Shown here in pieces: positions 46,043 to 54,542 of a stretch of 64,000 bases of DNA. Source of the DNA: an uncultured Saprospiraceae bacterium (GTDB lineage Bacteria; Bacteroidota; Bacteroidia; Chitinophagales; Saprospiraceae); assembly GCA_943788055.1 (NCBI GenBank), contig CALSOU010000004.1, forward strand, positions 1-64,000. Direction: 5' to 3'. The notes under the pieces are model-generated. The model was not told the origin of the DNA. It did not search any database and saw only the letters and a program-made list of their open reading frames with translations. Within the stretch, counting starts at the first letter, position 1, and each line of letters opens with the position of its first letter. The translations under genes and the position numbers were made by a program.

Positions 46043-47539
46043 ATGAAAATGATTGGCTTATGGATCTTCCTTATGTTTTTAGCAGTTGCCGCTGTAGCGC
46101 AAAAGGACGATGCGCGCTATTCAGAAACACAGATTGCGAAAGAATCAAAATTTGTAGATGCTGCCCAATTGCAGTTATTAGGTAAGTTTGAAGAAGCTTT
46201 AGTGCTCTACGAAAAGATTCTGAAAGATGAATCAGAAGATGTGGAGCAAAATGACGTGATTTATTTTCAGATGAGCCGATGTTTTGAGGCCTTGAAAGAT
46301 TACAAAAAATCAATCAAGTATGTTAAAATGGCATTTGAGAATAATTCTTCAAATGAATTCTACTTAAGGCAGCTTGCTGAGGCTTACGAAGGTAATAATG
46401 AAGTTGAAAAAGCTGGTGATCTTTTTTTCAATTTTACAGATGAAATGCCGCAGGAGCCATTTTTTTATGAGAAGGCTGTATATGCTTTTGTTCAGGTACG
46501 TGCATATGATAAGGCTGTCCGTGTGCTAGATAAAATGGAGAAAAAATTGGGTGTATCTGAAGATGTAACTAGACAGAAATTTGAAATCTTTAGTAAGCGT
46601 GGAGAAAGCAAGAAAGCTATTAAGGAACTAAAAAAGTTGATAAAAGCCTATCCTAAAGAAGTACGTTTTACTTTGAATTTAGCCAACTATTATTTACGAT
46701 TAGATGAAATCTCGAAAGCGAAATCAGCGTATAAAGATGTACTTACAATAGAACCAACAAATGAAACCGCGTTGCGATTTATGGAGCTTAGTTCAAATCC
46801 TGCATCCAATGAACTTAAGTATATCAGAGAATCTTCCGCTGACGTAGGCAATCCAGAGATTCCGATTGACACTAAGCTTGCTAAGCTTTTACCTGCAGTT
46901 GAGTCTTACGTCAGGCAGCCAACAAGAGAAATTGGCATTGAGCTTGAGTCTATTGTAGAAATGTTAGTTAGAACGCATCCTACAGAAGCGAAATCGCATG
47001 CCTTACGAGGTGACGTAATGCTACATAGTGGTAAACTGCAGGAAGCTGTAAGCTCTTATAAAACGACTCTAGAAATTGATGGATCCGTCTTTGATGTTTG
47101 GTATCAGTTGATGGTAGTTCAACGAAGGTTGAAATTGTATGATGAGCTGCGAAAGACGAGTGATCAAGCGTTACTTCGATTTCCTAATCAAGGAATATCA
47201 TATCTATTTCATGGTCATGCATTGAATCAATTAAATCAAACAATAGAGGCTTTCAATGTGCTCCAAGAAGCCATGATGTTTGTAGGCAAAGACAATCAGT
47301 TACGTGGTGACTTAAAAGTGGAGATGGCCTATTCCAGATACATGCAGGGTTCATATGATTTGGCAATAAAGATCTTGGATTCGGAATTGCCTGAAAATGC
47401 CGCTGCGTACGAACTAAAAGGAGATATTTTATTCAAACAAGCAGATATCGAAGGTGCTGTTATCGAATGGAAAAAAGCAGCTAAATTAGAACCGAAGAAT
47501 ACTAAATTGCTTGAAAAAATTAGTCGTAAACAATTGTAA
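46043..47539 (+). CDS. Exported TPR-repeat protein
   Basis: The 498-residue protein has a signal peptide (IGLWIFLMFLAVAAVAQ) and about ten tetratricopeptide repeats, for example GKFEEALVLYEKILKDES, KDYKKSIKYVKMAFENNSS and GSYDLAIKILDSELPENAAAYELKGD. TPR arrays mediate protein binding. In Bacteroidota this gene is the usual first member of a TPR-DUF4292-M23 trio, as here, which points to an envelope or cell-division role. The start of DUF4292 follows within 14 bases of its stop. Confidence 0.88.
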   Translation: MKMIGLWIFLMFLAVAAVAQKDDARYSETQIAKESKFVDAAQLQLLGKFEEALVLYEKILKDESEDVEQNDVIYFQMSRCFEALKDYKKSIKYVKMAFENNSSNEFYLRQLAEAYEGNNEVEKAGDLFFNFTDEMPQEPFFYEKAVYAFVQVRAYDKAVRVLDKMEKKLGVSEDVTRQKFEIFSKRGESKKAIKELKKLIKAYPKEVRFTLNLANYYLRLDEISKAKSAYKDVLTIEPTNETALRFMELSSNPASNELKYIRESSADVGNPEIPIDTKLAKLLPAVESYVRQPTREIGIELESIVEMLVRTHPTEAKSHALRGDVMLHSGKLQEAVSSYKTTLEIDGSVFDVWYQLMVVQRRLKLYDELRKTSDQALLRFPNQGISYLFHGHALNQLNQTIEAFNVLQEAMMFVGKDNQLRGDLKVEMAYSRYMQGSYDLAIKILDSELPENAAAYELKGDILFKQADIEGAVIEWKKAAKLEPKNTKLLEKISRKQL

Positions 47540-47552
47540 GACCTTTTCTTAT

Positions 47553-48317
47553 ATGAATATATTGAGTGCAATAAGAAACTTAGCTATTTTAAGCTGTACA
47601 ATAGTACTTCTCTTTTCGTGTGCTCCAAAGAAAAGAATGATAGATGCAACTGAAAGTACAGCTAAATCATCACTAGTAGAAGCCTACGAGGAGAATATTC
47701 TGTCTTATGACCAAGTTGAAATGGTAAGTGACGTAAATTACTCTGGAGAAGGAATGTCCCTTGAATTTTCGGCTGTGTTTAGAATGAAATCAAATGAAAA
47801 AATTTGGGGAAGCTTTAAGAAATTTGGTTTTGAAGTTGCACGTGTTTTAATAACAAACGACTCCATTTTTGTACTTAACAGATTTCAAAGTAGTTATATG
47901 GCGGATGATCTTTCACGTCTGAAATCAATGTCAGGAGTTCCATTGGAGTTCACTGACTTAGAGCAGATTCTTTTGGGAGGTTCCTTTTGGACAGATGAGT
48001 TGGTTCAAGTAAATGATTCAACATTAACCAAAATTGCTACCGTTAAGAACGAAGTCGTTGAAGCAAAACATATTTTCGGTGAAGAGCAATTAGTGCGTAA
48101 GTCAGTGATTCAGTCACAAAGTAACGGAGAATTAACGATCGAATATGGTGATTATAATTCGGTAGACATCGCCTCTCTGGCCATGATCAGGGATATAACT
48201 GCTTTTAGGAAAAACTCCGTAATGAAGGTTCGTTTGAAAACAACTAATTTTGATCTCGAATCAGTGAAATCGATACCTTTTGAAATACCGTCAAATTATA
48301 CTCGTCAGTCTTTTTAG
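47553..48317 (+). CDS. DUF4292 domain lipoprotein
   Basis: The 254-residue precursor has a lipobox (LSCTIVLLFSCAP, Cys about 23) and a DUF4292 domain, distantly LolA/LolB-like: a curved beta sheet with MSLEFSAVFRMKSNEKIWGS, VARVLITNDSIFVLNRF and LTIEYGDYNSVD. Such domains may bind lipid or lipoprotein acyl chains. I chose the ATG at 47553, directly before the signal peptide, over an upstream start at 47511. Its 3' end overlaps the M23 gene by 38 bases, a stable arrangement of the TPR-DUF4292-M23 trio. Confidence 0.87.
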   Translation: MNILSAIRNLAILSCTIVLLFSCAPKKRMIDATESTAKSSLVEAYEENILSYDQVEMVSDVNYSGEGMSLEFSAVFRMKSNEKIWGSFKKFGFEVARVLITNDSIFVLNRFQSSYMADDLSRLKSMSGVPLEFTDLEQILLGGSFWTDELVQVNDSTLTKIATVKNEVVEAKHIFGEEQLVRKSVIQSQSNGELTIEYGDYNSVDIASLAMIRDITAFRKNSVMKVRLKTTNFDLESVKSIPFEIPSNYTRQSF

Positions 48318-49461
48318 TATATGCATATTTCTTTTTGCAAATAGTCAAAGTCAACTTCGCGAATCTCTTGAACTGCAACGACTAGAAATCATTAAGCGTA
48401 TTGAATCTGCTGACAAGGAGTTACAAAAACTTAGCAATAGCAAAGTTAAAACAAGACAAGAGCTCCGTGCTCTGGAATCCAAAATCAAAAGTAGAGAAGA
48501 GTTAATCGACAATATTCAGGAGGATTTAGCTATAACAACTTCGCAACTTACAGAAAATCAAAATAAGTATGCTGTTCTTACAAGCGATATTGAAGCGGTT
48601 AAGAAACAGTATCACGCCTTGTTGAATACTGTTTATAAGCAAAGTCTTGGATATAACAAGTGGACATTTATACTGAATACTCAATCAATCAATGATTCAT
48701 TTGAAAGATGGGTATATATCAAACAGTTTCAAGCGTATTGTCAGAAAGCTTATAAAAAACTGCAAACCTCTTCGAAGCAGGTTGCTTTGTCTTCTCAAAA
48801 TTTGGAGAAGTCAATAGACAGAAAACTTGAGCTTCTAAATCAACAGAGCCAACAAAAAGAGACATTAGCTAAGGATCTTGTTATAAAAGATGATCTACTT
48901 AAGGAACTCGACTTGGAGGAAAATAAGTTGAATGCCATCTTAAAGGAACAAAAATTGGAACGAGAGCGTTTGAACACATCTATCGAAAAGACAATTATTG
49001 CCGCTCTTACTGGCAAGACTAATGTAACATCATCCACGGAAGAAATTGGAGAATTATCTTTTAGTGAGAGAAAAGGACTGTTATCATGGCCAGTTGACAA
49101 TGGAGTCATAATTTCAAAATTTGGTAGACAAAGACATCCTGAACTTGATAATATTTATATTCAAAACAATGGAATCGATATTCAAGCGAGAATCGGTTCG
49201 GTTGCGCAGGCAGTTCATGATGGAAAGGTTGTTGGTGTGCAAGAAGTTCCAGGGTTTGGTAAAAGTATCGTCGTGAAACATGATGGTTTCTATACTGTAT
49301 ATGCAAAGCTTGATCGATCTTACGTCGACAATGGAGAAGAGGTTGGAGTTGGACAAAGACTTGGCTCTATTGATGTTGATGAAATGGGACTTAGTACCCT
49401 CCATTTTGAATTATGGGATGGAAAAACAAAACTTAATCCACTGAGTTGGATTACAAAGTGA
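48280..49461 (+). CDS. EnvC-like M23 peptidoglycan metallopeptidase-domain protein
   Basis: The 393-residue protein has a signal (IILVSLFSICIFLFANSQ), a long coiled coil (about 25-250, heptad-rich ELQRLEIIKRIESADKELQK and so on) and a C-terminal M23/LytM domain (LLSWPVDNGVIISKFGRQRHPE to STLHFELWDGKTKLNPLSWI). The metal residues are incomplete: the first His motif is GIDIQ rather than HxxxD, though HFE is retained, so it is probably an amidase activator (EnvC-like) rather than an enzyme. The start is a TTG at 48280 inside the DUF4292 gene; no ATG is available. An upstream TGA limits alternatives. Confidence 0.88.
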   Translation: MKYRQIILVSLFSICIFLFANSQSQLRESLELQRLEIIKRIESADKELQKLSNSKVKTRQELRALESKIKSREELIDNIQEDLAITTSQLTENQNKYAVLTSDIEAVKKQYHALLNTVYKQSLGYNKWTFILNTQSINDSFERWVYIKQFQAYCQKAYKKLQTSSKQVALSSQNLEKSIDRKLELLNQQSQQKETLAKDLVIKDDLLKELDLEENKLNAILKEQKLERERLNTSIEKTIIAALTGKTNVTSSTEEIGELSFSERKGLLSWPVDNGVIISKFGRQRHPELDNIYIQNNGIDIQARIGSVAQAVHDGKVVGVQEVPGFGKSIVVKHDGFYTVYAKLDRSYVDNGEEVGVGQRLGSIDVDEMGLSTLHFELWDGKTKLNPLSWITK

Positions 49462-49512
49462 GTATATTTCGTAATCACTTTTATTGAGCTATTGAAAACC
49501 TAGATTATATTT

Positions 49513-50724
49513 ATGAGTGAAAATTGGCAAGTAGGAAGACAACAGAAGAAAGGACTTAGAGAGCGAACTGAAACAGCTGTTCTTGTTGGGGTGATTTTAC
49601 CCCATCAGTCTGAGGAACTAATAACAGAGTACCTTGATGAAATGGAATTTCTCGCTGCGACTGCTGGTGCTAAGACAAAAAAGCGATTCACTCAGAAATT
49701 GAGAAGTCCACACTCTAGGACATTTGTCGGAAAAGGTAAACTTGAAGAGATTGCTGAATATATTGATCAATATGAGATTGACATGGTCATCTTTGATGAC
49801 GATCTCACGGGTAAGCAAACGAATCTTCTGGAAGAAGAGCTTAAAGTGAAAATTATCGATCGTAGTTCACTCATCTTGGATATTTTTGCATCTCGAGCGC
49901 AGACTGCGCAGGCAAAAGCTCAGGTAGAATTAGCTCAAATGCAGTATCTCCTTCCGAGACTGAGGGGTCTATGGACACACCTTGAGAGACAACGGGGTGG
50001 TATCGGAATGCGTGGACCCGGTGAAATGGAAATCGAAACGGATAGAAGGATTGTAAGAGATAAGATAAGTCAACTTAAATCCAAGCTCTCCAAGATTGAT
50101 TTACAAAGTAAAACACAGCGAAAAAACCGAGGAGATCTTGTAAGAGTTGCTTTAGTTGGTTATACCAATGTAGGTAAGTCTACAATAATGAATATGCTAA
50201 GTAAATCAGATGTATTTGCTGAGAATAAGCTTTTTGCAACGTTGGACACCACAGTCAGAAAGGTCGTATTTGGCGCAATGCCATTTCTCCTGAGTGATAC
50301 AGTTGGATTTATACGCAAGTTACCACACCATTTAGTGGAGAGTTTTAAGTCTACTCTAGATGAAGCTAGAGAAAGTGACGTGCTTGTGCACGTAGTGGAT
50401 ATTTCTCATCCTCAGCATGAGGACCATATTGCTACTGTAATTCAGACATTAAAAGATTTGGGTGTTGAGGATAAACCAACATTGATGGTTTTTAACAAGA
50501 TCGATTTGTACAGAAAGAAGTACTTTGACGAGTATTTGGACGAAGAGAATAAGGTTGAAATATTGACTGAACTGCAAGAGAACTATCGAAATACCTATAA
50601 TACGGATAATGTATTTATTTCAGCTGTTACCAAAGAAAATGTAGCTGACTTTCGTAAGGTTCTACAACAGATTGTCGAAAAAGAATATGATATACGCTAC
50701 CCACATCAACGAAAATTCTGGTAG
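49513..50724 (+). CDS. hflX: GTPase HflX
   Basis: The 403-residue protein has the HflX N-terminal domain (FVGKGKLEEIAEYI; IIDRSSLILDIFASRAQTAQ; RGGIGMRGPGEMEIETDRR), then the G domain with P-loop VGYTNVGKSTIMN, DTVGFIRKLPHHL and FNKID. HflX splits stalled ribosomes under stress and hydrolyses GTP. All motifs are complete and the length is normal. It follows the M23 gene by about 50 bases and is probably transcribed with it or from its own promoter. Convergent to the FNR-family gene. Confidence 0.96.
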   Translation: MSENWQVGRQQKKGLRERTETAVLVGVILPHQSEELITEYLDEMEFLAATAGAKTKKRFTQKLRSPHSRTFVGKGKLEEIAEYIDQYEIDMVIFDDDLTGKQTNLLEEELKVKIIDRSSLILDIFASRAQTAQAKAQVELAQMQYLLPRLRGLWTHLERQRGGIGMRGPGEMEIETDRRIVRDKISQLKSKLSKIDLQSKTQRKNRGDLVRVALVGYTNVGKSTIMNMLSKSDVFAENKLFATLDTTVRKVVFGAMPFLLSDTVGFIRKLPHHLVESFKSTLDEARESDVLVHVVDISHPQHEDHIATVIQTLKDLGVEDKPTLMVFNKIDLYRKKYFDEYLDEENKVEILTELQENYRNTYNTDNVFISAVTKENVADFRKVLQQIVEKEYDIRYPHQRKFW

Positions 50725-50734
50725 TCATAGAAAT

Positions 50735-51451
50735 TTATCCATATAATTCATAGACAATCTGACTTCGATCGTACTTCAGTTTTGTAAGCAGATTAGACAC
50801 TGCTTCGTCAATCATATTTGACCATCCACATAAAAAGAATTTTACGTCAGATCGAGCATCTTTGTATTGGTCAAGATAGACTTGATGAACATATCCTTTT
50901 CTGCCCTGCCATTCTTGGTCCCGTGATAGACAAACATCATAAGTGAAGTTTGAATATGTTTTTGCAAGCTTTTCGAATTCGCTGCGGTATAATATGCCAT
51001 CTTCAGTTCTTGTTCCAAAGATAAGGTGAATCTTCTGACTCGTATTCTGCTTATCAAGTAAATCGTAAATCATTGGTCGGAATGGAGCAACACCTGTACC
51101 AGTACAGATCATCACTATATCAAAATCTGGCTCTTTTGGTGCTACGAAAGTGCCAGATGGACCTTTGAATCTTATCGTGTCACCTAAATTAATCTCCTTA
51201 AATAGAAAGGATGTACCTAGACCACCTTCGAGATTGACAATACAAAATTCTAGTTCTTTTTCTTGAGGGACACTTGCAATGCTATAAGACCTCCATCTTT
51301 TCAATCGCTTTTCAGCAATCGGAAGATCCATGGTAACAAATTGACCAGGCTCGAAATCGATCACTTCTTTTGGGTCGACCCAAAACCTCCTTACAGAATC
51401 ATTAATAGGTTCTGTCCTTGTGAGAATACCGTCATACCATTTCCAAGCCAT
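50735..51451 (-). CDS. FAD-binding oxidoreductase (ferredoxin/flavodoxin-NADP+ reductase family)
   Basis: The 238-residue protein has the FNR FAD-binding barrel with RWRSYSIAS (RxYS-type motif) and the NAD(P)-binding domain with CTGTGVAPFRPM, YRSEFE and FFLCGWSNMI. Length fits the two-domain bacterial FNR without an Fe-S domain. It passes electrons between NAD(P)H and an Fe-S protein or flavodoxin. It differs from the TrxR-like FNR at 27.4 kb, so the window holds two unrelated reductase types. It is a single gene with an about 660-base gap upstream containing a candidate RNA. Confidence 0.9.
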   Translation of the reverse strand: MAWKWYDGILTRTEPINDSVRRFWVDPKEVIDFEPGQFVTMDLPIAEKRLKRWRSYSIASVPQEKELEFCIVNLEGGLGTSFLFKEINLGDTIRFKGPSGTFVAPKEPDFDIVMICTGTGVAPFRPMIYDLLDKQNTSQKIHLIFGTRTEDGILYRSEFEKLAKTYSNFTYDVCLSRDQEWQGRKGYVHQVYLDQYKDARSDVKFFLCGWSNMIDEAVSNLLTKLKYDRSQIVYELYG

Positions 51452-52110
51452 TTCTAGTAGATGTTAACTAAGTCAGTTGCAAATTTATACTCTATTGGAG
51501 TATATAATGCTTGTCCATGAGTTTATGTTTTGACTTCTTGCCAAAAGGATGAATAGCTGTTGCTTGTTTAAAATAAATTATGACATAAAAAAAGCGTGAC
51601 TGAATTGAATCAGTCACGCTTTGCCATAATCTCTCTGGTAGCTGAAATCTTCCCTATCTAAGCGAGTCGTGATGATATATAGCATGTCGGCAGTACTAAG
51701 GGGTACTGCCTCTACCAAACAAAATCGCATAACAGATTGTGTTAAATCTTAATGCTATAGTTCAGAGTTATCGGATAGTTAGCGTTATTTTGAGTTACTA
51801 TTTTATATTACTTATCATTTGTTTAGACGTGCAATTATATAGAACCCACAAGTTTTACGTAATTTTTCACAATAATAGTTTTTATTTGAAATATCAATTC
51901 AAGTATTCCTTTACTTAACATATAGGGAATTTCAAATTTGGCAATAACCTTCATTTGTTATCAGTTGATATTCAACCTTTTGATGAGATTTCAAGTATTA
52001 GTCCTTTCCACTAATACATTGATAATGGAGATCATTTTTGATAGATAGATTTTTTGTAGCCTTACTCTAATTTTAGCATTATAGCTAGTAATAAATAAGA
52101 GCGTTATTTT
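51452..52110. other. Long intergenic region, largely empty apart from the candidate RNA
   Basis: Apart from the candidate RNA and its terminator at 51587-51720, I see only AT-rich sequence (about 51790-52110), no repeat, frame of note, or tRNA-like fold. It may hold the promoter of the exported unknown starting at 52111. Confidence 0.5.
51587..51720 (-). ncRNA. Candidate structured small RNA with intrinsic terminator
   Basis: Read on the minus strand, a hairpin GGCAGTAC-CCCTTA-GTACTGCC (51689-51710) lies inside a closing helix of TTTGGTAG with CTACCAGA (51712-51719 with 51634-51641). This is followed by a 13-base perfect terminator stem (51591-51603 with 51610-51622) and a seven-T run. No protein-coding frame fits the region. 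Nested stems plus terminator fit a regulatory RNA of about 130 bases, perhaps 6S-like in shape; I recognise no family. The promoter is unclear: CGATTTTG just upstream is a poor -7 box. Confidence 0.5.
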
Positions 52111-52683
52111 ATGCTAAAGAAGTTTGTTCGATTATTTTGTGTCATTTGTGTTTTGACTGCTACTGTCAATCAGTCCCGTGTTCAGGCGCAGATTCTTGAA
52201 GCAGCATATTGCGAATGGGATGATCAGTTTGATGAATGGAAACTTGCAATAAATGAAGATGAATATGTCTTTGCAGTTAGGCAATTTGGTCAAAACCCAT
52301 ATCGAAGGTGGAATTTAGAATTCGTAAACTTGAATGAGGAGGAGGTGAGAGGATTTATGCAATTGAAGAGAGAGGAGGATATTAATTATTGGGATTTCTT
52401 TTTTGGTGATGAGCAAATAAGTATTTCGACTATTTATCGAGGTGATATCTTTCTTTGGAAGATTTCCGATGGAGAAAAGAGTTTTACTTTCTCAGCCTCG
52501 GATCAATTTGGAACTGAGTGGGTTGATAGATATGAAAAAGATATCGATTGGTCGATGTACCAAGTTCAAGAAGGTGACATAAGGGACTGGTATATTGACG
52601 AAGCTACAGGCAGCAACTTGTCATTCGCATTTCGAATCGCAGCTAGTCTATTGATTATTGAATTAATGACTTTTGGGGTTTAA
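52111..52683 (+). CDS. Exported protein of unknown function
   Basis: The 190-residue protein has a signal peptide (LKKFVRLFCVICVLTATVNQ, cleaved near QAQ) and an acidic, aromatic-rich body (CEWDDQFDEW, YWDFFFGDEQ, SMYQVQEGDIRDWY). The C-terminal hydrophobic segment (FRIAASLLIIELMTFGV) may be membrane-embedded. I recognise no domain. It converges on gltX, the two stop codons overlapping by 4 bases at 52680-52683. Confidence 0.7.
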   Translation: MLKKFVRLFCVICVLTATVNQSRVQAQILEAAYCEWDDQFDEWKLAINEDEYVFAVRQFGQNPYRRWNLEFVNLNEEEVRGFMQLKREEDINYWDFFFGDEQISISTIYRGDIFLWKISDGEKSFTFSASDQFGTEWVDRYEKDIDWSMYQVQEGDIRDWYIDEATGSNLSFAFRIAASLLIIELMTFGV

Positions 52684-54230
52684 GATTGGCTAGCTTGTTC
52701 TTTTACCGCGTCAAATTTCACTAAACTTTCTCTTAGTCTTTTCACCATGTCTGCTTTATCAAGAAGCGCCATCATTTCAAATACATCGGGACCTTTCATT
52801 GTTCCTGATGTCGCTATTCTTACGAGAGGTAAAATATTTCCGAAGCTTAGACCATTTTCCTGAATAAATCCTTTGATCGTGTTCTGTAAGGTTTCGCTAT
52901 TCCAAGTTTCTATTGTTTCAATTAATGAGAACAACTGCTTAATATCATCAATATTATCACCTTTCCATTTCTTTCGAATTGTCTTTTCGTCGTAATCAAA
53001 CTCAGCACTAAAAAAATAGCTTGCTACCTCATAGAAATCAGGAATCAATGTAACTCGCTCTTTCATAAGTTCGATAAATCTTAGCAAGAATGAATCGTTC
53101 TTTTCTACACCCTTATTTTCAAGTAGAGATTTAACACGCGGTAGCAAATCTTTAGCCGTGGATTGTAAAATATATTGTTGATTAAACCATTTCGCTTTGT
53201 CTATATCAAACCGTGCGCCCGATTTCACGATTCCGTCTAGTGAAAATGCCCCAACTAGCTCTTCTCGCGAGAAGATTTCCTGCTTGGAACCGGGATTCCA
53301 TCCTAGAAATGCTAAGAAATTTAGTGTTGCGTCAGCGTCAAAGCCATATTCTCTGAACCCTTCAAAAGAATCCTCTTCAGTTTCAGCCTGCCAACTAAGT
53401 GGAAATACTGGGAATCCAAATTTTGCCCCAGCTCGTTTACTTAATTTCCCTTTTCCAGTAGGGTTAAGAATTAATGGTAAATGTGCAAAAGTAGGCATCT
53501 TGTCTTCCCACCCTAAAGCACGATACAGCAGAACATGATGAGCAGTACTTGATAACCATTCTTCACCGCGGACAACATGTGAAATTTCCATTAAGAAATC
53601 ATCCACAACGTTAGCCATGTGATAGGTAGGCATACCGTCACCTTTCAGTAGCACTTTATCATCTAACTCGGAAGTATTAAATGCGACTTCTCCACGGACA
53701 ACATCGCTAAATGCTACCAGTTGACCTGGATCAAGTTTGAGACGCACAACTACATTATCACCTTTTTCTAGTTGGTCTATGACTTCTTCAGGCGTCATAG
53801 TCAAACTATTCCGCATTGTCATTCGAGTATTTGCATCGTATTTGGGACTATGCACACCTTGCTCATTGAATTTCTTCCGCATAGCCTCGAGCTCTTCTGA
53901 GGAATCAAATGCATAGTATGCGGCACCACTTTTAATCAATTGATCTGTATATTCTTGATAAAGAGCTTTTCTTTCACTTTGTCTGTATGGTCCGAAATCA
54001 CCACCTTTTGCTGGACTTTCATCGAATTCTATTCCCAACCATTCTAGGGATTCAATGATGTAAGATTCAGCTCCTTTTACGTAGCGACCCTGATCTGTAT
54101 CCTCGATTCTTAGAATAAATGTTCCCTGATTTTTTCTAGCATAGAGATAATTGTACAGTGCTGTTCGCACTCCTCCTATGTGTAATGGGCCCGTTGGGCT
54201 TGGAGCAAATCTTAATCTTACTGGGCGCAT
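52680..54230 (-). CDS. gltX: Glutamate--tRNA ligase
   Basis: The class I synthetase (516 residues from the chosen start) has HIGH in RFAPSPTGPLHIGGVRTA, the HHVLLYRALGW segment, the KMSKS variant GKLSKRAGAKFG and a C-terminal anticodon-binding helical domain. It charges tRNA-Glu. A longer frame begins at 54251, but TAGTTTTG at 54249-54256, a -7 box, overlaps that codon, so translation should start at the ATG at 54230 (MRPVRLRFAPS). The gene is divergent from the TPR gene at 54543. Confidence 0.95.
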   Translation of the reverse strand: MRPVRLRFAPSPTGPLHIGGVRTALYNYLYARKNQGTFILRIEDTDQGRYVKGAESYIIESLEWLGIEFDESPAKGGDFGPYRQSERKALYQEYTDQLIKSGAAYYAFDSSEELEAMRKKFNEQGVHSPKYDANTRMTMRNSLTMTPEEVIDQLEKGDNVVVRLKLDPGQLVAFSDVVRGEVAFNTSELDDKVLLKGDGMPTYHMANVVDDFLMEISHVVRGEEWLSSTAHHVLLYRALGWEDKMPTFAHLPLILNPTGKGKLSKRAGAKFGFPVFPLSWQAETEEDSFEGFREYGFDADATLNFLAFLGWNPGSKQEIFSREELVGAFSLDGIVKSGARFDIDKAKWFNQQYILQSTAKDLLPRVKSLLENKGVEKNDSFLLRFIELMKERVTLIPDFYEVASYFFSAEFDYDEKTIRKKWKGDNIDDIKQLFSLIETIETWNSETLQNTIKGFIQENGLSFGNILPLVRIATSGTMKGPDVFEMMALLDKADMVKRLRESLVKFDAVKEQASQS

Positions 54231-54248
54231 AATTTTCTTTTGTGACTG

Positions 54249-54256
54249 CAAAACTA
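54249..54256 (-). promoter_or_regulatory. -7 box TAGTTTTG of gltX
   Basis: On the minus strand TAGTTTTG (TAnnTTTG) is 18 bases upstream of the ATG at 54230 and overlaps the longer alternative start at 54251, which it argues against. A -33 TTG is not clear. Confidence 0.5.
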
Positions 54257-54542
54257 CGTTGTAAATTGACTTTTACCTTAAAATGAGTGAAATTTTGTAC
54301 TTATCGTTCACTTGTATTGAATACTCATTTACTCTATTACTAGCTACTCTAGAATGAATATCAATTTTTTCAGTTCTGATGAACCTAAAGTAGTCTATTT
54401 ATCGTTCAACCTGTAGAGTTGGAAAAGCTAAGTTGCTATTTATCGATAGCTAAAACCCCAAAAGACTTCTGCCTAGGCGTTATTAGGGTACTTTTCTAGA
54501 CCATTTAGTAATTTCGAGATGTATTATCCATACTTTTGAATC
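54257..54542. promoter_or_regulatory. Divergent promoter region gltX / TPR gene
   Basis: This AT-rich gap contains the TACTTTTG -7 box of the TPR gene at 54531-54538, which ends 4 bases before its ATG and suggests a near-leaderless mRNA. No repeats or other frames were seen. Confidence 0.4.

Noticed and set aside
51640-51720. tRNA-like D-arm (GGTAGAG) in the candidate RNA
   Set aside because: There is no T-arm GTTCGA, acceptor pairing or 7-base anticodon loop, so it is not a tRNA.
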